Origin: a virus
Reading direction: 5' to 3' (one strand)
IMG/VR virus record: IMGVR_UViG_3300041409_000157
Location: 1-64,000 of that record
DNA: 64,000 nt
Shown: one piece after another, positions 57,901 to 64,000 of the stretch
Numbering within the stretch: position 1 is the stretch's first letter
Layout of the letters: the number at the start of each line of letters is the position of its first letter
Notes under the pieces: model-generated
Seen by the model: only the letters and a program-made list of their open reading frames with translations
What the model was told of the DNA's origin: nothing
Database searches by the model: none
Translations under genes and position numbers: made by a program

Positions 57901-60900
57901 AGCCTCTGGCACCGACCTGCGGGTGAAGTTGGGCGGATGGGTGAAGGGCTACCTGAACGCACGGCGCATCGCCGCCCGCTTTGAGGACATCACGGAACTG
58001 ACTGCTGCGGCGGTGAAGTCGCACTCCGCTCAAGGCATCGGCATGAGCCTCCCCAATTACCGGGAGCAGGTGTGGAACCCGATGGCTCATGCAGGCCGCG
58101 AATACGGATCACTCGTGAAGACCGGCTACACGCTGCCCATCTCTGGCCAGACGATCACGGCGGAGGACATCGCGCTGCTCAAGCGCAGCAATGCTTTCGA
58201 GGAGGCGCTGCGCCGGGAAGTCACCGAGGCGAATCAGGAGGGCGGCGTGCGGTTCGCGCTGGGTGGTCGAAACTTTGTGCGCCCCGGCGGATACGTCGGG
58301 GACTTCTCCACCCCCCGCCACCTCAACAACCAGTCGAAGCAGTTCATCTCCGCCATCGGCACCGCCTACGAAGGTGGCCAGAAGTTCGACGCCTCGACCG
58401 ACCTTTCGACTGCCAGCTCCAATCCGGTAGTCCAGTTCTGGAACAACCGGCCAGACATGCTGGTGCAGCACGTCTTGGACAGTGGCCGCACTGACCGGGT
58501 GATGAAGCTCGACCCACTGATGCAGCAGGCGGAAAAGGCGCTGGCTTCAATGTGGAACTCCGGGACTCCAGTGGCGGTAAACAGCTTGGAGGATCTCGTC
58601 GCCCAGCTTGCGCCGCACCTTCCTGCCAACACTGGTGTCTCGCCCTATACCTACGCGGCGAATCATCTGAATGGCGAGCTTGCTCAGTATGCCAAGAACG
58701 CGGCAGTCCTGAGCGATGAGCAGAAGCAGGACCGCACTAGCGGACTGACCATCGCCCTCTCGGCGGACAACGATTTCACCAAACCTGCGGCGGAACTGAA
58801 GCTTCCGACTGCGCTCTACGATTACGGGGCGCTCACCACCGGGGAGCGCATCTCCGCTCAATCCCGCGCCAACCATGAGCGACTGGTCGAGTATGCGAAC
58901 TCCCTGCGCCGGGCCATCGCTGACCTGAACAACCGGCTGAGCTCGTTCAACCGCCAGAAGATCACCGCTGCGGAGGCCGCTTCGGAATACGGTGGGGACA
59001 TCTCAGAGCTGAAGGACGCCATCCAAATCCTGACGTCCGTGCTGAAGGACTTTGAAGCTGGCTACTCAATGGGTGACCCCGCGCTCTCTCCTTCCCGCAT
59101 CGCCAGTGAAGTCGCTAAGTGGCCCGTGGCGGGAGTGCTCGCCCTTCCGACCGTCTCGCTGCGTAACCTCACGCAAGGTCAGCTCGTGGTGTATCTCATG
59201 GAACGGGCCATGGGCTACTCCGGGGCCAAGATGGCCATGTGGAATGCCTTGAGGAACATGCCTAAGGCGCTCGCCCGGACGGCCTATACGGTCGCCAACG
59301 GCATCGCTAAGCGCGTGGACTCAGACATCCTCCGCGCCCCCTCCAAGCCGCTGGAGAAGGTTGTGGACATCATGTCCGCGCTGGTGCTGTCTCCGCTTCA
59401 AGGAAGCGTGTTCAACCCGTCAGCGGTGCGGGCTGAACTGGCGGCCGTCAGCAACCTCGGCTACGACACCCGCTCGGGCTTCCGTGATGCCCTGCGCCAG
59501 ATTATCGCCGACACGTCCGTCTATAGCACCCGTGAAGAGGCCGAGTTCGCCCAGTCCAATCCCAAGCTGGCGGCACTGCGTCGGGCGGCTCTCGTTGGAG
59601 CGAAGACCGTCAACGCGCTGCTCGGCAAGATCGGCGTCGAGAACTCCGATCAGGTGCTCAACTCCCTGAACCTCTCCGCTGCGGCAGCCATGGAGGCGCG
59701 GCTTGGACAGGTGGCACAGAAGTTCGGTGCCCGGCTGGCAGCGGCAGGAATCACCTCGATTGACCCCTCCAATCCAGCCACGGCTCTGACCCCATCTGAA
59801 TGGGGAGCCTTCAAGAACGCCCAAGCTGCGGCCGATTCTCTCGGCCAGATTCGACTGTTCCTTGAGGGGGCCGCAGGAACGGAAGGTTTCCAGTTGGAGC
59901 GCGCCCTCCTGAAATACTATCAGGACACACAGGCCGGGCGTCCGGCGCGGGTGTTCACGCCTGACCAGTTCACCGCCGTGCAGCGCAGCTTGCTGGCACA
60001 GATGAACACGTCACTTCCGACCAACCGCTCCAGCGGTGCGCCGGGAAGCCGGGTGCTACGGCACATCCTCTCGCTCCAAGGCTACCCCTCAGACGCCTTC
60101 CTGAAGCTCCTGAGTGTTTCGCTGGGGGGAACTCGTGATCGCAAGCTGGCGGCCACGCTGGGGGCCAAGCTTCCGCTCATGGTGGGCATTGCCGTCATGG
60201 CGGTGCTGGCAGGAGCGGCGGCGGATGGAGCTTCCGAGCTGTGGAAGCGCAAGGCTCAAGGCGTCCAGTCCGCTCAGTCAGGTGTGCTGGACAGCGACTT
60301 CTGGACGAACTCGGACAAGCTGGTCGGTGGGGCGGGAAGGTTCCTTGCGAGCAACCTGTTCTACCTCGGGGATGCCATCCTCGGGATGCAGAACCAGATC
60401 CAAGGCAACCGGGGATTCGATCCAGCTGGGCGTGTGTTCTGGATTTCACTGGTGCAAGCCTTCTCGAATGCGCTCAACACATCATGGCAGACGTCCAAGA
60501 TCGGAACGCCATCCGACGTTGCGCAACCCTTCATCGACTTCGCCTCACGCATCACCCCGGGAGCGACCGAGCTTCGTCGCGTGTTCGGTGATGACCGACA
60601 GTTGACCGTCACGAAGCAGATCACCGCTGCCGAAGCCCGTGCCGCTGGCATTGAGGTTCCTCGCCATGGTGGCGTTCCGTCCTCTGGCCCAACCACCATT
60701 GTGCGCCGCAACCTCGCCTCCGCTGTTGGCGCAATGGCCGCTGCGCAGAAGTCTGGCGACACTGAGGCGTATGCAAAGGCTGAAGCGGATGCGCGGGCGC
60801 AGATCGCTAAGCTAGAGGGCTACTACACCAAGCAGCGCATGGATCTGGGTGACGATGAGGCCACCGCCAAGAAGAAGGCCCAGCAGGCCGTCTGGCGCGA

Positions 60901-61348
60901 CTACCAGGAGATCAATCCCGTCGTGGCGGCATTCGGCGGTCGCCGCCCCACCGCCGCCGAAGTGCAGCAGGTCACTACCAGCGCCACCGGCCAGCGCCTT
61001 GAAGCGCAGCAGGAAGGCATCGCCGCTTGGAAAGCAGGCGCGCAGGCTCTCTTCGGTCAGGTTGGAAGCATTTCCAAAGAAGACGTCGCCGCGAACCGCA
61101 GCGGAGGCGGTGGCCCCGCCGTCTCCAGCGGAGGCGCCCGCCTTGCGGCAACCGGCGGGGGAGGTGTCGGGCGCGTCTCCTCCGGCCGGAGCCTTGGCCG
61201 CATCTCCATGACAGGTGGGCGCGGGATTGCCCGGGCGAAAGGCCCGCGCCTGAGCCTCACCGGCACGCGCCTCCCGAAGTTCAGCTCTGGACTGCGTGCG
61301 CCAAGGGTGAAGACCGTGCGGCTAAAACGCATTGCGATTACGGCTTGA
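51908..61348 (+). CDS. Giant polyvalent virion protein (3,146 aa)
   Basis: Start at the ATG at 51908 (MPQIVAVTGVGNVEFPDDYS). Visible parts: an N-terminal region with hydrophobic stretches (about 140-215, TILGSAVESAPSMVAGGLVG); a Pro/Ala linker (about 345-395); a middle segment with GVELIHRADLVRNGNEVRGW, KIWLNVAFLRSPEDIRSVFT and EEAWHAVQND, like the metallopeptidase-type domain of phage polyvalent proteins but with the first His of HExxH replaced; long coiled coils (about 1370-1700); a large C-terminal helical region with SLRNLTQGQLVVYLMERAM and a membrane span near 2760 (PLMVGIAVMAVLAGAAADGA); a Gly/Arg-rich basic end. This is the layout of DNA-ejection polyvalent proteins that enter the cell with phage DNA. 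Confidence 0.8.
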   Translation: MPQIVAVTGVGNVEFPDDYSHDQIKEILDRDYGLPYQRKERIAIGREAAAQPEISPTLEALKQTPYSDTARDLTKGLIGVPEMAVGLADLVSGGYAGKAAEAAGFTPRKWKMDLDASQSPERQAAQQKVFEAKGFVPTVQAMVENPSTILGSAVESAPSMVAGGLVGKLGLAAVSKLGHKAAAWAAGVPAAAVAGGVGEGVVTAGQQAEQIRQETEDKLLNWQQVALALGSGVATGTIGALSGKLAARLGIPKFETAIAHGGWTNPGVKKSLTERIAKGIGGMVTEGLLEELPQSTQEAIAQNIALGKPWDEGVAEQAAQGFVTGAAMGGVAGGFGGGHGSAPATNIQPAPSPQPTPTPAPAPAAAPQPAPPALRPAAPVPAPPLPALSGQVLNTPIQNWQASPGAPHTLAQSPDAFGVGNQVVKLSQAGGGFGSIGTVTAVTGPQVDGNPNPTVTVKFPDGSTRVSGFKEYGFAENFNEAQQQVAAAQGKPFEPGWQAPAPRITPTPLPEKTGSKRVAPLTTSEQLVERISAARAAGDTETARRLAAELDFLGNPPRSVKDIESDLNKAAKPSAAITKARNVFLDPSSTPDQKAAARATMESEKLVQDRKIDALKEELKAHSDEALFNSLDRFLQLELSPKYREDDDKWFAANYSSRDDRGNRNAAAEILVERGFVERGVAEANARIKAETVRPEAAMEARPQAPLGIQREAVVSPEVAAAARAAVGYNPKVPVVQRTEGAREALSGARKTDVSNPALMTPDEYKYHLIRTEGHQSFPKDLREQKAQGEFHKYYLVEAFKQHAPVSARAADRYFWKGTFSEGGPQLPPGYIRSGETYVYAPQNVPLESRLPVQPEGNDALGKTQPVPSIGSGLQNPAGGAAEGAQGEAAKGDVILARTAPKERADINNGTRVTEFRVRKVTPQEQNANWELYGQKPWVVERRTVSADLDTGTVENGEWSPFAQGESRTQAIDDGIADTQYRGAISEDATFKKVVEKANARRDWQAEHDKRLKEAGQAVRNAEENLLNVKEQGNKKYVTALKRANLYEASKLNAADPAKLKLVQEKLKKEWLPKRDAAQVELDKANADYKAVEAEVMPKTPAQSAPAVTPSEQGPSPSSPLSLGQPVHADTRPGLSLKQATAAMNQLGFGGLPQGVELIHRADLVRNGNEVRGWYNPATQKIWLNVAFLRSPEDIRSVFTEEAWHAVQNDPKVEAIVKRLLASLTEEQLAVARETYGQSESDETVRYEALADILEQETFSAEQRGLWAQLWTAIKDAVAKVFGLVNPSWIPVETDARSAIAHALRMAERGVRTNVGAGPIAYSVGAPAESLAVGAAGQSVAAQGEQLYSELERGTAPLAEAAYQRKLFRDAQAELSRLAQLGDGRLRQMQNAPASAQPVPLEGVGVVGSQVVADSTFSDKLTALQVQHNPDNVKAMQEALFFERHAKQVATAREQLAHQRQQIDHYKAISAPANDIARLEATAAENARKLAAAESVTDESGQTSGSRADAIQAAEAVRTDALAKRDALQLDPVQEFFGTGIAKLRDLMAQAQAAAKLIDALRTNETDPEKLAELTRQFERYEQLPVTVQNALKAGVLTEEQRGNVITALQHSFLQFDQAREQMNNLRDNETPGILREIEAAQQKFDAAKNERLEAESVVDAALRAVKGDPALASSVTTAADVDSLLASTAAIAGMAQRLGENLEQNRWLYDYLNGWRTTPGPLVFSNMNASALGISEDVLREVARVAGQSPQFGSAIVALADYAAAKRAQSLPIQLQKIAATAQTNPQQAAAMARSLSNQVTQRVAGATGTQGQQSAKINSLLQRLLALNYGANLFNQTATNPQLVALQQQLAQANAGVREQMWLQSANSQTYVGFGEAGKTPTHAQVTVDTAADPAMKVQTQQKIQRWVNAGHDYIQQYQKLAALHTLDPANNPTPESLGFDGKIARGLAVDLGRIEASALDPAPEASRNKTPWAVRKALMWSWFRQHDMVARMIGGASGTDLRVKLGGWVKGYLNARRIAARFEDITELTAAAVKSHSAQGIGMSLPNYREQVWNPMAHAGREYGSLVKTGYTLPISGQTITAEDIALLKRSNAFEEALRREVTEANQEGGVRFALGGRNFVRPGGYVGDFSTPRHLNNQSKQFISAIGTAYEGGQKFDASTDLSTASSNPVVQFWNNRPDMLVQHVLDSGRTDRVMKLDPLMQQAEKALASMWNSGTPVAVNSLEDLVAQLAPHLPANTGVSPYTYAANHLNGELAQYAKNAAVLSDEQKQDRTSGLTIALSADNDFTKPAAELKLPTALYDYGALTTGERISAQSRANHERLVEYANSLRRAIADLNNRLSSFNRQKITAAEAASEYGGDISELKDAIQILTSVLKDFEAGYSMGDPALSPSRIASEVAKWPVAGVLALPTVSLRNLTQGQLVVYLMERAMGYSGAKMAMWNALRNMPKALARTAYTVANGIAKRVDSDILRAPSKPLEKVVDIMSALVLSPLQGSVFNPSAVRAELAAVSNLGYDTRSGFRDALRQIIADTSVYSTREEAEFAQSNPKLAALRRAALVGAKTVNALLGKIGVENSDQVLNSLNLSAAAAMEARLGQVAQKFGARLAAAGITSIDPSNPATALTPSEWGAFKNAQAAADSLGQIRLFLEGAAGTEGFQLERALLKYYQDTQAGRPARVFTPDQFTAVQRSLLAQMNTSLPTNRSSGAPGSRVLRHILSLQGYPSDAFLKLLSVSLGGTRDRKLAATLGAKLPLMVGIAVMAVLAGAAADGASELWKRKAQGVQSAQSGVLDSDFWTNSDKLVGGAGRFLASNLFYLGDAILGMQNQIQGNRGFDPAGRVFWISLVQAFSNALNTSWQTSKIGTPSDVAQPFIDFASRITPGATELRRVFGDDRQLTVTKQITAAEARAAGIEVPRHGGVPSSGPTTIVRRNLASAVGAMAAAQKSGDTEAYAKAEADARAQIAKLEGYYTKQRMDLGDDEATAKKKAQQAVWRDYQEINPVVAAFGGRRPTAAEVQQVTTSATGQRLEAQQEGIAAWKAGAQALFGQVGSISKEDVAANRSGGGGPAVSSGGARLAATGGGGVGRVSSGRSLGRISMTGGRGIARAKGPRLSLTGTRLPKFSSGLRAPRVKTVRLKRIAITA

Positions 61349-61379
61349 CTGTTCGCCAGATGTGGCGGATAGATAGCGC

Positions 61380-61703
61380 ATGAAATTTTCAGATACGCCA
61401 CCAACTAAGCCGGGTGCTTACTGGTGGAAATCTTCAGTTCGATCACTGCATCAGCTTGTCGAGTTGAATTCCAACGGTTGGTTTATGATGACTTTTGGAA
61501 TGGTTAGCCCGTCTGAAATCAAATCGAGATGTGGGGGATTTTGGTCCAATCGTCTCATTCCTGCTGAAGAAGTGGAAAATGCTTATCGAGAGGGCGAACA
61601 TATGGGGTGGGTGAAGTATTCTGAATCCAGCGATGGCCGGGAGCGTTCAAAAGATTATAGCGAAAGCCGAGCCATGCGAGTTATGGAAGGAACGGAATCA
61701 TGA
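61380..61703 (+). CDS. Protein of unknown function (107 aa)
   Basis: A 107-residue protein, MKFSDTPPTKPGAYWWKSSV, then IPAEEVENAYREGEHMGWVK. The start 'PPTKPGxYWW' with a following beta segment is common in small unnamed phage and bacterial proteins. Its C-terminus is basic and overlaps the next gene by ATGA. Function unknown. Confidence 0.65.
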   Translation: MKFSDTPPTKPGAYWWKSSVRSLHQLVELNSNGWFMMTFGMVSPSEIKSRCGGFWSNRLIPAEEVENAYREGEHMGWVKYSESSDGRERSKDYSESRAMRVMEGTES

Positions 61704-62074
61704 GCAGCTTCTTCGACCCAAACAACAAGAACGGCGAGAACCAGCTTCGCCGCATGGCGGAGTCCCTCCCGAGCATGGTGAAGGAGCAGGCCCGTGGCCG
61801 CTCCCATCGGAATGGCCATGAGAAACCCTTCACCCGCTTCTGCCCCATCTGCTCACTGGCCTATGCCCGCAGCAAGGTGTTCTCCACGGCAGAGGCCAAG
61901 GCGGGCGTCTGCGAGGGTTGCCGGAAGCGGTTGCTCGACGGCGAGACTGCGCTCGTGACCATCTCCAAGCGGTATGCCTTTGTGAAAGGCGGCGGGGCTC
62001 CGGCAGGAAAAATCATCAACATCACCGAGGAGGAAATGGATGCGGTGAAGAAACGCTTTGAGGGGGAGGCGTGA
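61700..62074 (+). CDS. Small zinc-ribbon protein (124 aa)
   Basis: A 124-residue protein with FCPICSLAYA and GVCEGCRKRLLDG (a four-Cys ribbon about residues 48-80) and an acidic C-terminal helix (EEEMDAVKKRFEGE). N-terminal region helical and polar. Function unknown; coupled at both ends. Confidence 0.65.
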   Translation: MSSFFDPNNKNGENQLRRMAESLPSMVKEQARGRSHRNGHEKPFTRFCPICSLAYARSKVFSTAEAKAGVCEGCRKRLLDGETALVTISKRYAFVKGGGAPAGKIINITEEEMDAVKKRFEGEA

Positions 62075-62481
62075 CACCGGAAGCTCAGAGGATTTCTTTA
62101 GCTGAAGCGTGCGGGTGGCAGCATCGCATGGCCACGCATGACGAGCCTGTGGAGCAAGGAGGATTCAGGCTTCCGAATTGGCAATCAAGGCCAATAGAAG
62201 CTTGGTGGATGGTGGGGCATCCGACATTTACGGGGGTTTACATCAGCCCTCCAGATTACCTGCGTGACCTCAATGCCGTGCATGAAGCCGAGAAGGTTCT
62301 AACTCCAAAGCAGGAGGGGCTTTACGTGCGTCTTCTCTCTGAGAAAATCATGGAAGAGGCTTACGAAGACGAGGAGCGCTATCAGAAAAGCCACTTATCA
62401 TCCGCCGATCAAATCTACAGGTGCTCATCAAAGCAGCGTCTTGAATCGTTGGTGCGCGCGCTTGGAAAGTGGACCAAATGA
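62071..62481 (+). CDS. Protein of unknown function, paralogue of the 31914 gene (136 aa)
   Basis: GTG at 62071 overlapping the previous stop. The 136-residue protein begins MTPEAQRISLAEACGW, has DYLRDLNAVHEAEKVL in the middle and LESLVRALGKW at the end. These match in order the shorter protein at 31914-32183; this copy carries an extra 30-residue segment after the start, with PIEAWWMVGHPTFTGVYISP. Duplicated accessory gene of unknown role. Confidence 0.7.
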   Translation: MTPEAQRISLAEACGWQHRMATHDEPVEQGGFRLPNWQSRPIEAWWMVGHPTFTGVYISPPDYLRDLNAVHEAEKVLTPKQEGLYVRLLSEKIMEEAYEDEERYQKSHLSSADQIYRCSSKQRLESLVRALGKWTK

Positions 62482-62915
62482 GCGAATCCCCATTCAATAA
62501 AATGGGCAGCGTTACGGACTGCAAACCATGCCTGATGACGCCTGAAGAGATTGAGCGGTGGGCATTTAAGTGTCCCCTCTTCAGCCATACCGAGAAGATT
62601 CCCCCCTTCATGTGCATGGCCATTGCGTATCGCCACAGCGACCGGCCGCAGATCCAGCAGCGGAGCGGCCTCTCCAAGCGCACCGTGGAACGGCTCTGCA
62701 ACCGCATCTCCTGGGCGGGTGTCAGCATGGACACCGCCAGCGCCTTTGCCAGCGGATGCTGCGTGGACCTCCTGAATCAGGAGGCTGCGCTGAGATACGT
62801 CAAGCGGACCATGCAGGCGAAGAATCCTTTTCCAGGCCTCAAGGGGAAGCGCCGCTGGTCGTTCAACCGGAACTTGAAGCGGTTTCTGGAGGGTAAGTCA
62901 CATGGAACAGTCTGA
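62478..62915 (+). CDS. Helix-turn-helix regulator candidate (145 aa)
   Basis: ATG at 62478 overlaps the previous stop. The 145-residue protein has MCMAIAYRHSDRPQIQQRSG, LSKRTVERLCNRISWAGVSM (a likely helix-turn-helix) and a basic C-terminus (KGKRRWSFNRNLKRFLEG). I recall similar proteins (LSxRTVERI...SWxxV) in phages of unknown host. DNA binding is likely; it may control late genes. Confidence 0.65.
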   Translation: MSESPFNKMGSVTDCKPCLMTPEEIERWAFKCPLFSHTEKIPPFMCMAIAYRHSDRPQIQQRSGLSKRTVERLCNRISWAGVSMDTASAFASGCCVDLLNQEAALRYVKRTMQAKNPFPGLKGKRRWSFNRNLKRFLEGKSHGTV

Positions 62916-63699
62916 AATTACAAAACGCAGGAAGCCAGTTGCACGAGAAATAATTATGGCTCGTGCGGCGAAATCATCTGCCACAAAGCTGGCTAAAAGA
63001 ATCACAAAAACCTGCCTTAAATGCGGTAAGGATTGGAAGGAGAAGCCGAGTCACTCGCAACGGAAATACTGCTCCTCAGAATGCGCTGGAAATAAGATTA
63101 AAAACCCATGCTCTGAAAGATCGTGCGTGCAGTGTGGATCAATGTTCATATCTACATGGAAAACTCGAAAGAAGATCACATGCTCGCCGAATTGTGCGCG
63201 CTTAAGGCAGGCGGAAACGATGAAGGAATTGGGTCATACACCAATAAAATGCAGAGATAAAGTGAAATGGCTAGCTGCTATTCAATCTGAGTCCCATCGC
63301 ATGGCGATGAGCAAAATCAATACCGGAAAGGTCAGAACCACTCCCAAGACTAAACGACATAGTCCGCAACATTTTCGCGCTGTTGAATGCTTCCTAAGAG
63401 ATTCTTTCAATGTGGTTCACCACGTTCGTAACATCAATAGATTCGTCCATAATAACCCGCACTTATTCCCATCTGAAACCCTTAATTGGCATCCGACAAA
63501 ACGGAGCAATTCTACGTTATGTTGCAATGCAGCAATGGGGCTGGCATCTGTTGCGAGCGGTCGAAGAATGACTTGGCGTGGATGGCAGGTGGTAAGTAAC
63601 CGTGAAGGTCGAGAGCGTTTTGACCTGATAGGCCGAAACCGAATTGAATTAGCTACGCCTGCAACACCCGCGCCGCCAGCTCAATCCGGCCCATCGTAA
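62902..63699 (+). CDS. Homing-endonuclease-like protein with two zinc modules
   Basis: A 265-residue protein. Two Cys clusters, TCLKCGKDWKEKPSHSQRKY with CSSEC and SCVQCGSMFISTWKTRKKIT with CSPNC, precede RMAMSKINTGKV and RAVECFLRDSFNVVHHVRNI, NRFVHNNPHLFPSETLNWHP. The last part is similar to specificity regions of phage HNH-type mobile nucleases, but the HNH core is not obvious. Composition is AT-richer than neighbours. It starts inside the previous gene and runs into a convergent minus-strand gene. Confidence 0.65.
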   Translation: MEQSEITKRRKPVAREIIMARAAKSSATKLAKRITKTCLKCGKDWKEKPSHSQRKYCSSECAGNKIKNPCSERSCVQCGSMFISTWKTRKKITCSPNCARLRQAETMKELGHTPIKCRDKVKWLAAIQSESHRMAMSKINTGKVRTTPKTKRHSPQHFRAVECFLRDSFNVVHHVRNINRFVHNNPHLFPSETLNWHPTKRSNSTLCCNAAMGLASVASGRRMTWRGWQVVSNREGRERFDLIGRNRIELATPATPAPPAQSGPS

Positions 63700-64000
63700 A
63701 GGCTGCCCCCACTGGCGGCACCGCCTGACCTGAATCGTTCCGGCCCACCACGGCAACCTCCCAGTAGAGGAACCTTCCACGTTGCAGGTAGAACCAGCGC
63801 GGAGCCACCGTCGGGCGGAGATTACGCGCCAGGTATTGCAAGGTTGTCATGTCGTCTGGGCACCGGATCTCCTTCTCCGTCATGGCCTTCCAGAGCACCT
63901 CGCACCGGCCTCCATTCGTGGCGAATTCCGCCTCCCACTCCGGCGCGATGGGGTCGATGTCGTAGAAGAACGCCAGCGGGTTCCCGTCAGGGTTGCAGTC
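63653..64000 (-). CDS. Protein of unknown function, N-terminus outside the window
   Basis: The minus frame is open from base 64000 to a TAG at 63653, 115 residues without the true start: NPLAFFYDIDPIAPEWEAEF, CEVLWKAMTEKEIRCPDDMT and LQYLARNLRPTVAPRWFYLQ. It converges with the plus-strand gene over 47 bases. No family recognised; it begins another leftward block. Confidence 0.55.
   Translation of the reverse strand, partial: DCNPDGNPLAFFYDIDPIAPEWEAEFATNGGRCEVLWKAMTEKEIRCPDDMTTLQYLARNLRPTVAPRWFYLQRGRFLYWEVAVVGRNDSGQAVPPVGAAFTMGRIELAARVLQA

Overview
This 64 kb window is part of the genome of a tailed double-stranded DNA bacteriophage, or a very phage-like element. It is cut at both ends: a gene runs off each edge. 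Evidence is a large terminase, a portal, a probable major capsid protein with a scaffold-like neighbour, a 3,146-residue virion 'polyvalent' protein, a lysis region, a replication/recombination block and many tiny, translationally coupled genes. No tape-measure protein, tail tube, sheath or integrase is visible. The large portal and giant internal-type protein suggest a podovirus-like particle (inference). The DNA is GC-rich. Lipoproteins and a signal peptide suggest a host with a Gram-negative type envelope. Repeated 'GNGAGLTN'-like motifs in the fibre candidate recall Verrucomicrobia/PVC proteins, but that host guess is weak.

Layout: 1-3533 (-) carries a TylF-like methyltransferase, three glycosyltransferase-like proteins, a HAD phosphatase and small proteins, probably for glycan or surface modification. 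3575-13508 (-) is the head module (connector-like protein, major capsid, scaffold candidate, portal). 13556-15392 (+) is a zinc-finger protein and the large terminase. 15307-19341 (-) holds HD hydrolase, RNase H-like and helix-turn-helix proteins. 19545-20050 has no gene but is dense in perfect and G-U compensated helices and looks like a large structured RNA. 20060-21678 (-) has a few genes of unknown function.

21913-27219 (+) is a block of thirteen small genes, five of them preceded by GC-rich hairpins and including a protein with 31 Cys-x-x repeats. 27203-48931 (-) is a long operon-like series. It starts distally with a cytosine methyltransferase that contains a second long reading frame, and holds a MazG-like protein, VRR-NUC nuclease, FtsK-gamma protein, helicase loader, split UvrD helicase, adenine/N4 methyltransferase, SbcC-like ATPase, SSB-like protein, stand-alone response regulator, lysis proteins and a fibre candidate. 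48987-63699 (+) holds virion proteins, the giant protein, and small regulators plus a homing-nuclease-like gene. A minus-strand gene enters at 63653-64000.

A short box related to AGTTGACGTCA recurs in intergenic gaps at gene or operon starts and may be a promoter or operator. Many neighbouring genes overlap by ATGA or GTGA, which indicates coupled translation and guided the choice of starts.
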